From: Myxococcales bacterium
GTDB lineage: Bacteria; Myxococcota; Polyangia; Nannocystales; Nannocystaceae
Assembly: GCA_016793465.1 (NCBI GenBank)
Contig: JAEUJW010000089.1
Location: 1-64,000 of the forward strand
Reading direction: 5' to 3'
DNA length: 64,000 nt
Under the pieces are notes generated by a model that was given only the letters and a program-made list of their open reading frames with translations, did not search any database and was not told the origin of the DNA. The position numbers and the translations under genes are program-made. Positions 9,361 to 17,758 of the stretch are shown in pieces (positions within the stretch are counted from its first letter, which is position 1; every line of letters begins with the position of its first letter).

Positions 9361-10074
9361 TCAGGGGAATTCGCGCATCGCGTCAGGCGATGGAACGTGC
9401 AGCCCCATCTCCGTCAACAGCTCGCTCACCTCCGCCAGCCACGCGTCACGCAGCGCCTCGTTGCTCCGCCGCTTCAGGCCCCAGTGGACATAACGCGCGG
9501 CCCGGGCCGAGTGCGAGCGACCGAACATATCGAGCCCGCGTGGGAACCACCGGTCGATCGCGGCCTGCATCTCCTCGTGGCGCCGCGGGTCGTCCGCCAG
9601 CTTCTTGACGTGCAACGCGCCGAACGCGACGTGGGTGAGCTCCTCCTGCATGATCTTCGGCATCACCCGCGCCACGGGCCCGTAGCTGCAGGTGGTCAGC
9701 TCCTCGCCCTGGAACGCCCCGACCCGGTCGATCAAGAAGTAAAAGGCCGCGAGGTCGGGCCACGACTCAATGCGGTGATTGAGGGCGGAGACCTTGCGTT
9801 GCTCGGGGGTCACCGACATCAGATCGGAGATGTCGATCGCAATGTCCGACAGCACGTTAGCGAACTTTCGGTAGTGGTCGAGCTCCTGCGAGGCGATGCG
9901 GGCGATCATCATCTGATCGAACGCGGTCGGCGCGCGCAGGCACCAATCGTTCAAATACACCTGCGGCGCCGCGATCTCACCGTCCGCCTGGAGACGGATC
10001 AGGCGGACCAACAGCTGCGAGTATTCATCGGGCAGGCTCTGAAGGTCCGCGGCCTCGTAACATGGCTCAGGCAT
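9361..10074 (-). CDS. PaaA/PaaC-like ferritin-fold diiron protein
   Basis: A 237-residue member of the phenylacetyl-CoA epoxidase subunit family (ferritin-like four-helix bundle). Two E-x-x-H pairs are visible, ELDH (64-67) and EELTH (145-148), with further Glu at 124-125, enough to build a carboxylate-bridged diiron site, so a catalytic PaaA-type role is more likely than the metal-free PaaC type. The start at 10074 overlaps the end of the previous gene by eight bases (ATGCCTGA), implying translational coupling. It is the last gene of the operon that begins at 15550. Partner reductase and other Paa subunits are absent nearby, so it is probably a stand-alone oxygenase acting on a carrier-bound or free pathway intermediate; the substrate is unknown. 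Confidence 0.75.
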   Translation of the reverse strand: MPEPCYEAADLQSLPDEYSQLLVRLIRLQADGEIAAPQVYLNDWCLRAPTAFDQMMIARIASQELDHYRKFANVLSDIAIDISDLMSVTPEQRKVSALNHRIESWPDLAAFYFLIDRVGAFQGEELTTCSYGPVARVMPKIMQEELTHVAFGALHVKKLADDPRRHEEMQAAIDRWFPRGLDMFGRSHSARAARYVHWGLKRRSNEALRDAWLAEVSELLTEMGLHVPSPDAMREFP

Positions 10075-10891
10075 TGACCACCTCCATACGACGACGCTCC
10101 AGGGGGGCCAGCACATGCTCGTCGAGCGCGTCCCACAGGCTCGCCAGCGCGTCGAGGAACTCGACCACTCCGCCGCGGACGTCCGCGTTGTCCCCGGTGC
10201 CGGCGATCGAGGTGATCGCGCGGATCACGTTGCTCTCGTGCTGCTGCTCCGCGCCGAGCTCACCCCAGTGCTCGGCGAGGTAATGCATCTCGGCGTCGTC
10301 CAAGGAGACCCCGTAGAGCCCGCTCTCGACCAGCGCCGACTTCTCCCCCGGGATCAGGTGCCGGTTGGAGATGATCTCGAGCGCCAGCGCGACCCCGAGC
10401 GAGCGCATCGCGTCGGCCGCGCTCGTGCCGCGGCGACTGTCGAACACGGCGATGGCTCGGCGTGCCTGCGCCGTCAGGCCGTCGCTCGCGTCGTAGCCGG
10501 CGACGTGTCCAAGCACGCGGTCTGACGCGCGCCGCAGTTGGTCCTCGACGGCCGCGGTGTCGTAGAGGTCCGGGAACAGGGTCCGACCAGCGGCGCGGTT
10601 GATGATGTATCCCGCCATGGTCGCCAGCTCGGGCCCGTGACCCGACTCGCTGGCGACGATCTCGTCCATCAGCGCCGCCTCCTCGACGTGGCCGAGCGAG
10701 CGCAGCGTCTGCGGGAATGCGTGCCCCGGCCGTGTTGACGCGCAGAAGCACTGGATCTGGTGGAACAGGGCGCCCAGCTCTTCGGGGCCGGGCTCGACCG
10801 CGCGCCAGCGGTCGAACAGCGGGTGCGTGTAGAGCGGATGATTCTCGACCGCTGCGATCCATGGGCTGACGAAGCTCGAATTCACAGGCAC
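10067..10891 (-). CDS. Haem-oxygenase-like iron-containing redox enzyme (CADD/HDO type)
   Basis: A 274-residue all-helical protein of the iron-containing redox enzyme group in the haem-oxygenase/TenA/PqqC-like fold. Likely metal ligands are ESGH (Glu82, His85), Glu172 in ALEIISNRH, and the EHWGELGAEQQHE stretch (His208, Glu215, His218), which gives the carboxylate/histidine set typical of haem-oxygenase-like diiron oxidases. Members of this group perform N-oxygenation, oxidative C-C cleavage, terminal alkene formation or PABA synthesis, so function cannot be assigned from family alone. The gene overlaps both neighbours (10 bases with the dioxygenase, 8 with the PaaA-like gene). Two consecutive diiron-type enzymes in one operon is unusual. 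Confidence 0.72.
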   Translation of the reverse strand: MPVNSSFVSPWIAAVENHPLYTHPLFDRWRAVEPGPEELGALFHQIQCFCASTRPGHAFPQTLRSLGHVEEAALMDEIVASESGHGPELATMAGYIINRAAGRTLFPDLYDTAAVEDQLRRASDRVLGHVAGYDASDGLTAQARRAIAVFDSRRGTSAADAMRSLGVALALEIISNRHLIPGEKSALVESGLYGVSLDDAEMHYLAEHWGELGAEQQHESNVIRAITSIAGTGDNADVRGGVVEFLDALASLWDALDEHVLAPLERRRMEVVNA

Positions 10892-11679
10892 CTCCTCGAC
10901 GGGAATTCAGGGTTGAGGCAGTCGTCGGCGAGCACCTCGATCGCCGCGAAATCACGGTGTGCGATCCACTCGGGCCGCTTGTACACGGCGATCGGATTGT
11001 CGGTCCGACTGACGCTGAGGATCACGCTGGTACGCCGCCAGGGCGACAGGTTGCACGTCGAAGCGTGCACCACGTTGCTGTGAATCAGCAGGACCGAGCC
11101 CGCCGGACCTTTCGGCGCGACGATGCCTCCCTGGTCGACGAGCCGGGCGATGGTCGGACGATCGAGCGCCCACAGCGGATAACTCGTCGTCTGCGCGTCC
11201 CACTTCGCCGATAGGTTCCCGTGCACGTGTGACCCGGGGATCAGCATCAGCGGTCCGTTGAACTCGTTGACGTCCTCGAGGAACACGAGCAGGTTCATCG
11301 CCCGCGCCTCCGGCATCCCGTCCTCGCGGTGCCAGGTGCCGAAGTCCTGGTGCCACTGCCACAGGTCCCCGTCGAACGCCGACTTCACGTTGATCTTGAA
11401 TTGGTGGAGATAGACCGGACCGCCGAGCAGCCGCTCGGCCGCGCAGATCAGCCGCGGGTGGCGCGCCAGACGAGCGAACAGGTCGTTGCGGCGGTGCGCC
11501 GCGAACACCGTGCGTACGGACTCGCCGCCGCGCTCACGCACGACCTCCGGCCCCTCGTGTGCGAGTTCCCGCGGCACCTGCTGCAGCAACGGCGCCGTCT
11601 CCTCGGGCGTGAAGAGGCGAGGAAAGAACAGGTAACCGGTGCGCGCGAACTCAGCGGTCTGTGCGTCGGACAACAGCAT
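10882..11679 (-). CDS. Phytanoyl-CoA/ectoine-hydroxylase-like Fe(II)/2-oxoglutarate dioxygenase
   Basis: A 265-residue PhyH-superfamily dioxygenase. The iron-binding facial triad is HQD (His110, Asp112) plus His205 in SNVVHAS, and Arg215 or Arg216 in PWRRTS is placed to bind 2-oxoglutarate. The segment WQWHQDFGTWHREDGMPEAR, then NGPLMLIPGSH, is very close to the EctD-type signature, so a hydroxylation on an amino-acid-like or carrier-bound substrate is likely. It is not an ectoine gene by context: no ectABC genes are nearby. Its start overlaps the hydrolase gene by 29 bases and its end overlaps the redox enzyme gene by 10, so it is translated within one operon. Confidence 0.82.
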   Translation of the reverse strand: MLLSDAQTAEFARTGYLFFPRLFTPEETAPLLQQVPRELAHEGPEVVRERGGESVRTVFAAHRRNDLFARLARHPRLICAAERLLGGPVYLHQFKINVKSAFDGDLWQWHQDFGTWHREDGMPEARAMNLLVFLEDVNEFNGPLMLIPGSHVHGNLSAKWDAQTTSYPLWALDRPTIARLVDQGGIVAPKGPAGSVLLIHSNVVHASTCNLSPWRRTSVILSVSRTDNPIAVYKRPEWIAHRDFAAIEVLADDCLNPEFPSRRCL

Positions 11680-12553
11680 CGTCTGACCTCGATTCTTCGT
11701 GGCGGGCCGTGCGAGTCAGCTCGGCGAGGATCCTCGCCGTGTGGGTCACCAAGCAGTAGTGGTCGGCGTCGGGAAGCACGACCAGGCGGGCCACGGGGCA
11801 CCGCTTCGCCGCCTCCTCCGACATTCCGGGGTGCGCGATCGGGTCGTGCTCGGCTGTCAGGATCAGCGTCGGCACGGTGAGCGCCTCGAGATATCCGCGG
11901 ATGCTGTGGTCGAGCAGGTCACACACCATATGCATGTACTGCACGATCGCCGGCTCGCTGACGAACGGGCGCACGACGTAGCGGATGTGCGCGTCCGGCA
12001 CGACGCTGGAGTTGATGCTCTCGGTCGAGAAGCGCCGGACCAGCGCGGCCTCCTCGCCAGCTTCGTCGCTCCCGCCGGACAGCGCGGCCAGGAGTGCCCT
12101 GGCGAGGTGTGGCCGGCGGACGATCAACCGCGCGGCCCGCGTCAGGTTCTGCTGATAGACCGTCAGCGGCGTGTCGAGGCCCGTCGAGGCGAAGTTCCCG
12201 GTGATGAGCCCGAGGGCGCGGACCCGGTCCGGATGGCGGTGCGCGAACTCGAGGGCGACCTTGCAGCTGCCGCACCACGCCAGCACGACCGCCGCGCCGC
12301 CCTCGACGGTGAGGATCGCGTGCAGATCCGCGGCGTGGTCGTTCACGGTGTACCGCCGGTCGAGCTCGTCGTCCGCGAAGCCGCGGCAGTCCCACGTGAT
12401 CACCCTGAAGCGCTGCGCGAGCTCGGCGATGAGACCCTCCCAGACTTCGAGCTCGGCGCCGTAGGTGTTGACGATGACCACCAGCGGCCCGGAGCCGATC
12501 CGGAGGTACGAGAGTCGACCCTCCGGGCGCTCGACAGTTCGTCGCTGCATCAT
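11651..12553 (-). CDS. Alpha/beta hydrolase with a cysteine nucleophile (thioesterase-like)
   Basis: A 300-residue alpha/beta-hydrolase. The nucleophile elbow reads AWCGS in place of G-x-S-x-G, so Cys94 takes the serine position. The acid is probably Asp237 (LTAEHDP) and the base His265 (DADHYCL). Cys-type hydrolases include dienelactone hydrolase and some offloading thioesterases in which the Cys favours intramolecular release or transfer over hydrolysis; given the carrier protein encoded immediately upstream, an offloading or editing thioesterase is the best guess. The ATG at 12553 overlaps the carrier protein stop (ATGATG, TGA inside), a strong coupling signal; a longer frame to 12661 is an antisense extension. 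Confidence is high for the fold, moderate for the role. Confidence 0.8.
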   Translation of the reverse strand: MMQRRTVERPEGRLSYLRIGSGPLVVIVNTYGAELEVWEGLIAELAQRFRVITWDCRGFADDELDRRYTVNDHAADLHAILTVEGGAAVVLAWCGSCKVALEFAHRHPDRVRALGLITGNFASTGLDTPLTVYQQNLTRAARLIVRRPHLARALLAALSGGSDEAGEEAALVRRFSTESINSSVVPDAHIRYVVRPFVSEPAIVQYMHMVCDLLDHSIRGYLEALTVPTLILTAEHDPIAHPGMSEEAAKRCPVARLVVLPDADHYCLVTHTARILAELTRTARHEESRSDDAVVRRTDR

Positions 12554-12840
12554 GGCGTCGGCCCTTCCCCGGCCCCACGAAGGGTCGTCAGCACCAGCCG
12601 GGTCAGCCCGGCGACGCTGCGCAGGCTCCCCGGGGCCAGCGCGTCGATCGAGAACTCGCACTTGAAGCGGCCCTCGAGCGCGGCGACCAGCTCGAGCAAC
12701 GCGAACGAGTCGAGTAGGCCGCTCGTCCGCAGGTCGAGCTCAGGGTTGAGCGCCGCCGAGGCGTCCGCCGGCAGGTGTGCGCGGACCATCGCCGCCACCT
12801 CCGCCGCCAATTCGTGCTCCGTGGTCTGCTCACTCACCAT
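12550..12840 (-). CDS. Acyl/peptidyl carrier protein
   Basis: A 96-residue carrier protein. The phosphopantetheine attachment site is Ser45 in GLLDSFALLEL, matching the family's G-x-D-S-(L/F) turn; helix 1 (about 10-22) and helix 3 are recognisable. The ATG at 12840 overlaps the end of the reductase-adenylation gene by 11 bases, and the stop overlaps the next start by four, so it is made together with its neighbours. It presumably receives the acyl or aminoacyl group activated by the adenylation domain upstream and presents it to the oxygenases downstream. Confidence 0.88.
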   Translation of the reverse strand: MVSEQTTEHELAAEVAAMVRAHLPADASAALNPELDLRTSGLLDSFALLELVAALEGRFKCEFSIDALAPGSLRSVAGLTRLVLTTLRGAGEGPTP

Positions 12841-15550
12841 GGCGACCTCCGATGGCGAGCGCGAGCTCGCGGTGGTCATACAACCGCTGTGACAGCGCCT
12901 TGCGCAGCAGCTTGCCGTTCTCGGCCCGTGGGAACTCCGCGAGCCCGAGGACATCGAGGGGGACGAACCGCGCCGGCACCTTGAATGCGCTGACGGCCGT
13001 GCGGAGCGCGCGGCGCCAGCCCGCCACGTCGGCGGTGAACCCGGGCGCGCAGCGGAAGACGAGCACGAGCGTCGTGCCCATCACGGGCTCGTCGAGCGGG
13101 AGCACGGCCCCCTCGGCCATGCCGACGAGGTCCGGCAGCAGCCGCTCGATCTCCGCGGGGTAGACCTTCTCGCCGCCGATCGACACCATGCTGTCGATCC
13201 GTTCGACGACGAAGACATTGCCGTCGGCGTCGATGTGCCCGATGTCACCCGTGTACAGCCACCCGTCACGGAAGCGGCCCGCGCTGAGCTCGGGCTGTTC
13301 GAAGTAGCCGGCGGACACGTTGGCGCCGCGGATGCGGATCTCCCCGCGCTCGCCCGGAGCGACGGCACGGCCGTCCTGCACCACCTCGAGCTGCGCGAGC
13401 GGCAGCGTCCGCCCCGCGCTTCCGACCACCCGCGCGCCGCGATCGAGCGGCTCGAGCGTAGTGATCGACGTCGTCTCCGTGAGGCCGTAACACTGGATCA
13501 GAGGCACCCCGAAGCGCCGCTCGAACGCCTCGATCGTGGTCTTGCCGGTGCCCGCGCCGCCGAAGACGATGCCCTTCAGCGAGGCCCGCTCCTCCGGCGC
13601 GGCCGCCTGCAGCAGCCGCACGAGGAACGTCGGCATGACGAGGGTCCAGTCGGCCCGGTGGCGCTTCGCGTACTGCCAGAACTTGAGCAGCGCGAGCTCC
13701 GGCCGGATCACCGTCGTCGTCCCCCCGAGCGCCGCCGGGATCAACGTGGTCAGCACCTGTCCGCTGTTGTGAAACAACGGACAGACGGTCATGAACCGGT
13801 CCCCCACGGCGACCCCGAGGTGGTCGGCCACCGCATAGGCGTCGCTCAGCAGGTTCGCGTGCGAGTGTACGACCCCCTTCGGCACCCCGGTCGACCCGGA
13901 GGTGTACATGATCTGTGCTGTCGTCGCGCCGCCCGAGGGGAGCGCCGACAGCGTGGTGCCCGCGCCGCCGGCCGCCAGCTCGCGGATCAAGGCGCCGTCG
14001 TCGCCGACGCAGAATCTTTGTGACTCGCAGCCGGCGGCGTCCAGGAGCGTGGCGGCCTCGGTCGACGCGATGACCAGCGCCGGGCGGGTCTGCGTCAACA
14101 TATACGCCAACTCGCGCGCTCCGGTGGTGGGGTTGACCGGCACGAGCACGCGGCCCGCCGCGATCACGGCGAGGAACAGCAGCGCGAGCAGGCTGCCGCT
14201 CGGCAACACCACCATCACCCGCTCGCCACGCGGCGCGCCGTGGGCGTCGAGCAGGCGGTCGACGCTCGCGCACAGCCGGGCCAGCGCGGCGAAGTCCAGC
14301 GGCGGAACGCCCGGCTCGGCCGGCTCGAGGAACACGCGGTCCGCGTGGCACCGGCCGACGTCGAGCACCAGCTCGCGCAGGTCCACGGCCCTTCGGCTCG
14401 CCACCGCCGCGGCCACCGGAGGGCGCTCCGTCGGTGCGATGAAACCCTCGACATAGCCCCGCAGCGCGGCGGCATCGACCCCGCGGCCGGGGCCCAGCGA
14501 TCGCAGGAATCGCTTGCCGCGGTCGAGGTATTGCCGATAGAACTCGGTCTTCGCGTCGAGCACGCGCTCGAGCGCGCTGCGCTCGTGGTCGCGGCCGCGG
14601 GCGACCTCCACCCGGCCGGCGCCGAGGACCTCGCCGACGATCCGGGTGGTCTCTCCGACGGAGACCCACGAATCGCTCGTCAGGTGATAGATCGGCCCGC
14701 CAGCGAAGTCGCCGTCGACGAGCGTCGCAATATCGTCCAGCAGGTGATCGATCGGTATCAGGTTCAGCGGCGCCTCGGGGTCTCCGAGGATCGTCACACC
14801 GCGGCCACGCGCCCGCAGCGCGGGCGCCAGCGTGGCCACCTCGCGGACGAACCCGTAGAGCCCAGAGTCGCTGCCGCCGGGCAGCAACGTGGTCGACGGA
14901 CCGACGACGATCGAAGGGCGCAAGATCGAGAAGTCCAGCCCCGCCTCGCCGCAGCGGCGCGCCACCTCGTGCTCGGCGAGGCACTTGCTCTCCTCGTAGT
15001 AATTGTTGAAGCGACGCGAGGGGGAGTGCAGCTCCTCGGCGAAGACGCCGGCCTCGGCGCCGGCGGTGTACGCCGTCGAGATATGGATGAATCGTCGGGC
15101 GCCGATCCGCAGCGCGAGGTCGATACATCGGCGGGTGCCGAGCACATTCGCCGCGTGGATCGCGTCGCGCCAGCGAATGTCGAAGCTGAGGCTCGCGGCG
15201 AAGTGCCAGACGCCGTCGCACCCCTGCATCGCTGCATCCTCGGGCGCAGGGCTGGCCGGCCCTTCGGCATTCCCCGTGAGCTCCCACAGCGCCACGCGGA
15301 GCGCGCCAGGCCGCCATCGGAGGGGCGTGGCCTCTCCGTGGGACGCATCACTCGCACGGACTGCCGCCTCCACGCGGCGCTCGGCCTCACGGACGTCGTC
15401 GCCCCGCACCAGGGCCACGACGTCGATTCCGCGGCGCAAGCACCAAGCAGTAAAATGACTGCCGACGAAGCCTGTCGAACCCGTAACGAGAAAGCGCAAT
15501 GGAGTCACCCTATTCTTCGTGGTAGCGAGAGACCGACTCTTACGCCGCAT
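12830..15550 (-). CDS. Acyl reductase (SDR_e type) fused to an AMP-forming ligase
   Basis: A 906-residue two-domain enzyme. Residues about 16-370 form an extended short-chain dehydrogenase of the thioester-reductase/fatty acyl-CoA reductase kind: the NAD(P) site is VTGSTGFVGSH, and the catalytic Tyr and Lys lie in YEESK. Residues about 400-906 form an acyl/aryl-CoA ligase or NRPS-type adenylation domain: the phosphate loop is YTSGSTGVPKG, with YGLTETTS, YTGDIG, a GGEKVYPAEIE hinge and the catalytic Lys in ENGKLLRK. The order reductase then adenylation, with a separate carrier protein, is the reverse of carboxylic acid reductases (A-T-R). The ATG at 15550 is chosen because GGAGG lies just upstream and because the longer frame (to 15718) is transposase debris. 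Confidence 0.85.
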   Translation of the reverse strand: MRRKSRSLATTKNRVTPLRFLVTGSTGFVGSHFTAWCLRRGIDVVALVRGDDVREAERRVEAAVRASDASHGEATPLRWRPGALRVALWELTGNAEGPASPAPEDAAMQGCDGVWHFAASLSFDIRWRDAIHAANVLGTRRCIDLALRIGARRFIHISTAYTAGAEAGVFAEELHSPSRRFNNYYEESKCLAEHEVARRCGEAGLDFSILRPSIVVGPSTTLLPGGSDSGLYGFVREVATLAPALRARGRGVTILGDPEAPLNLIPIDHLLDDIATLVDGDFAGGPIYHLTSDSWVSVGETTRIVGEVLGAGRVEVARGRDHERSALERVLDAKTEFYRQYLDRGKRFLRSLGPGRGVDAAALRGYVEGFIAPTERPPVAAAVASRRAVDLRELVLDVGRCHADRVFLEPAEPGVPPLDFAALARLCASVDRLLDAHGAPRGERVMVVLPSGSLLALLFLAVIAAGRVLVPVNPTTGARELAYMLTQTRPALVIASTEAATLLDAAGCESQRFCVGDDGALIRELAAGGAGTTLSALPSGGATTAQIMYTSGSTGVPKGVVHSHANLLSDAYAVADHLGVAVGDRFMTVCPLFHNSGQVLTTLIPAALGGTTTVIRPELALLKFWQYAKRHRADWTLVMPTFLVRLLQAAAPEERASLKGIVFGGAGTGKTTIEAFERRFGVPLIQCYGLTETTSITTLEPLDRGARVVGSAGRTLPLAQLEVVQDGRAVAPGERGEIRIRGANVSAGYFEQPELSAGRFRDGWLYTGDIGHIDADGNVFVVERIDSMVSIGGEKVYPAEIERLLPDLVGMAEGAVLPLDEPVMGTTLVLVFRCAPGFTADVAGWRRALRTAVSAFKVPARFVPLDVLGLAEFPRAENGKLLRKALSQRLYDHRELALAIGGRHGE

Positions 15551-15664
15551 GACGGCCTCCGGATCGATGTCATCGAAACTCGATCGCTGAGAATGTTTTC
15601 GTGCGGTCTTACCGTGGACGTCGACGTCTGGAGAGATGCATCTCCGCAGGCGTGCCGACCTCGT

Positions 15665-15996
15665 TACCATCGGCGAGCACGGCCACTGGTCCGGTCGCGA
15701 TCTCGGCGAGGAGGTCACGTCAACAGCGCGAGCTCAAGCCTTGAGCAGGCGCGATACCGAGGTGCGCGGTCAGCCGGGGAACCGCAGGACCTGGGCGCGT
15801 CGTATCCAAGCGCGACGAGGACGACGTGCTCGTCGATATGGATCCCGTCGAGCATGATCGCGGCGATCTCCAGCGCGCCCGAGGTAGCGACCCATCCACT
15901 CGTCCGACTTCTTCCCGGTCGCTGCGACGAACCGCCGGCTCACGCGCTCGTGCTCCGCTCCACCACCACGCCCGTGGGTATGCCCTCGAGGGAGCG
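15665..15996 (-). pseudogene. IS256 (Mutator)-type transposase remnant
   Basis: Read on the minus strand across three frames, the DNA gives GIPTGVVVERSTSA, then VSRRFVAATGKKSDEWMGRYLG, then LEIAAIMLDGIHIDEHVVLVALGYD, and lower down TGPVAVLADGNE. This is the order and wording of the middle of IS256-family transposases, including the IDG-H motif before the catalytic core. At least two frameshifts and one stop separate the pieces, so it is dead. No terminal inverted repeats were found. It lies just upstream of the biosynthetic operon and supports a history of transfer or rearrangement here. Confidence 0.72.
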
Positions 15997-16153
15997 TCTT
16001 TACTTGCGCGTCACGCCCCGATCACCATTTGTTCGGTCGCCCGGCGATTCAGCGGATCGTCGCCGGCCAGCCCCTGGGAGCGGCGGAGCCGCAGCGCTCC
16101 GCCAGTCGTTACGCCACGTCGGCGGCGCAACGCTTTCGCGGACGGGAGGCCGG

Positions 16154-16783
16154 CTACTCGCGTCGCCGGCGGCCGGTCTTCGGCTCCCCGGAGACCAGCA
16201 GCTCGGCCATCGCGGCGACCTCGTGCGGCAGCTTCCCGGGGTCGTAGGGGGCGCCGGTGAGGCCGGGGCGGAGGACGTCGAGCATCAGGACCGTGCGCCA
16301 CTCGTCGGACTCGTTGGCGGCCTCGTGCTCGACGGTGTCGTCGAAGCCGAGGCAACGACCGGCGGTCCACGCGCGGGTCTCGTGACCGACGCGGATCCAG
16401 GCGCCCTGGCGAGGGGTCTTCAGCGCGAGGTGGATCCGGTGCACGCGGTCGCCCCAGCCGACGTGCGGGCGGATGTGCGTGCGCGGCGCGAGGCGCGAGA
16501 AGATCGCCATCGCCAGGCCCGGGATGTCCGCGAGGAGGGCGCACGTCGCGGGGCAATGATCGGTCATGCCGGGCACCGTGCGCCCGAGCCAGTTCAGCGG
16601 GACGACGCTCCAGCCCTCGCCGTACATCTCGCGCTGCAGCCACGGCAAGAAGCGACCCTCCGGGAGCGCCTGCGCCTCGTCGCGGATGGTCATCCAGGCG
16701 CCCTCGAGCGCGCGCACGAAGGGGTACGGGGTGAGGTCGACGAACAAGCCCGAGATCCAAGGCGAGGACGCGCCGGCTGTCAA
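16154..16783 (-). CDS. Aspartyl/asparaginyl beta-hydroxylase-like dioxygenase
   Basis: About 209 residues of the Asp/Asn beta-hydroxylase family (Fe(II)/2-oxoglutarate). Visible blocks are FVDLTPYPFVRALEGAW, the YGEGWSVVPL segment, HIRPHVGWG (first iron His), RVHRIHLAL, RVGHETRAW and DDTVEHEAANES (second iron His), ending in a VLMLDVLRP strand. No ATG or GTG is available near the expected N-terminus; the TTG at 16783 is the best start, although this TTG is also the beginning of a TTGACA hexamer, so the start could instead be the TTG at 16747. Members modify aspartate, asparagine or lipid A; in this island it may hydroxylate a pathway amino acid, but it is transcribed apart from the main operon, with the transposase remnant in between. 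Confidence 0.72.
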   Translation of the reverse strand: MTAGASSPWISGLFVDLTPYPFVRALEGAWMTIRDEAQALPEGRFLPWLQREMYGEGWSVVPLNWLGRTVPGMTDHCPATCALLADIPGLAMAIFSRLAPRTHIRPHVGWGDRVHRIHLALKTPRQGAWIRVGHETRAWTAGRCLGFDDTVEHEAANESDEWRTVLMLDVLRPGLTGAPYDPGKLPHEVAAMAELLVSGEPKTGRRRRE

Positions 16784-16944
16784 GCGCCCGCGGCGAGGCC
16801 CGTCGAGCGCTACGCCCGTACCGGCCGGGATACCACCGCCTGTTGTTGGCCATGGCTCCGAGCGTGGGCCGCTTCCGGGCTGTCGGTCGCGGCGCCGTTC
16901 GCCTCGTGGGGGATGGCCGCCGGCTGTTGGTCGGCGTCGCCAGA

Positions 16945-16973
16945 TTGTGTCGCCCGGGCGGAGCATGTAAAAT
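16945..16973 (+). promoter_or_regulatory. Sigma-70-like promoter of the 16985 gene
   Basis: TTGTGT (16945-16950), 17 bases, TAAAAT (16968-16973), then 11 bases to the ATG at 16985. It is one of several such near-leaderless arrangements in the window and the best indication that the downstream unknown gene is real. Confidence 0.6.
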
Positions 16974-16984
16974 TGGCCACCCCG

Positions 16985-17758
16985 ATGGCACCCAGGCCCG
17001 GCGAAAAGCTGTACGACGCGCGCGTACGCGAGATCGTCGAGGCCATGATCCGCCGGCTGCAGGCGCTCCTCGACGGCCGCGAGACCCACGCCTCGCTGAT
17101 GGCGTGGGCAGGAGAGACCTGGCGGAGCGCCGGCGAGTACTGGCAGGGCCCGATCGCTCTGAACCGGACCGCCACGCACATCCTCAACGACCTCCTCGAC
17201 GCCGACACTCGCATGCCCCCGGGCGACGCCGCGGCCCCGCATGTCTTGCGCAGGGAGGACATCGTCCGCGCCCTCGACGAGCTGCGGCGCGGCATCCTCG
17301 TCCCGCCGCTCGCGGAGATCGGGGTGCTACGGCTCCCGCTCCCCGCATTCATCGCAGCGCTGGATCTACCGACCGAGCGCCACATCGTCGACGGCATCGG
17401 CTGGTTCGAGTTTCAGCAGTTCGCCTCGCCCGGCACCGGCCGGGTGTTCGTGCTGAGCGGTCCGATCGACCACCAGCCGAGCAGCGAGTACGGCCCGCAG
17501 ATCGCCGCGAGCAACCCCGGCGACGTGAACGAGGTGCTGCTCGACCTGTTCGAGACCCTCGAGATCGACCTCGCCGACATCGCGCTCTACGACGCGTTTA
17601 CGACCCACACGCTCCGCGAGCTCCACCTGTGGCGGCAGCCCGCAGACGGCGCCCGCACTCTGGTCGCCACCTTCACCGGCCTGCGCAAAGCGATGGCCGC
17701 CCTGCGACGCTGCGAAGCCGCGGCGAACAGCGAGCCCCACTGGCTCGAAGGTCGCTGA
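16985..17758 (+). CDS. Unknown protein, parent of the left-hand repeat
   Basis: I do not recognise this 257-residue protein. It is soluble, with a helical N-terminal half (VREIVEAMIRRLQALL, then ILNDLLDADTRM) and a mixed C-terminal half (HIVDGIGWFEFQQF, then EVLLDLFETLEIDLADIALYDAF). The ATG at 16985 is supported by a clear promoter 11 bases upstream; the reading frame itself extends upstream without stops. The last ~50 codons are duplicated at 8971-9126, where the rest of the gene is missing. It converges with the contractile-tail operon (115 bases apart), and a weak hairpin (17769-17783) lies between the two stops. Confidence 0.6.
   Translation: MAPRPGEKLYDARVREIVEAMIRRLQALLDGRETHASLMAWAGETWRSAGEYWQGPIALNRTATHILNDLLDADTRMPPGDAAAPHVLRREDIVRALDELRRGILVPPLAEIGVLRLPLPAFIAALDLPTERHIVDGIGWFEFQQFASPGTGRVFVLSGPIDHQPSSEYGPQIAASNPGDVNEVLLDLFETLEIDLADIALYDAFTTHTLRELHLWRQPADGARTLVATFTGLRKAMAALRRCEAAANSEPHWLEGR

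Noticed and set aside
10882..11679. Ectoine hydroxylase as part of ectoine synthesis
   Set aside because: The signature is EctD-like, but no ectA, ectB or ectC gene is present; context is a carrier-protein pathway.
15551..15718. N-terminal extension of the reductase-adenylation gene to 15718
   Set aside because: The extra residues are translated from the transposase remnant, and a GGAGG site supports the start at 15550.
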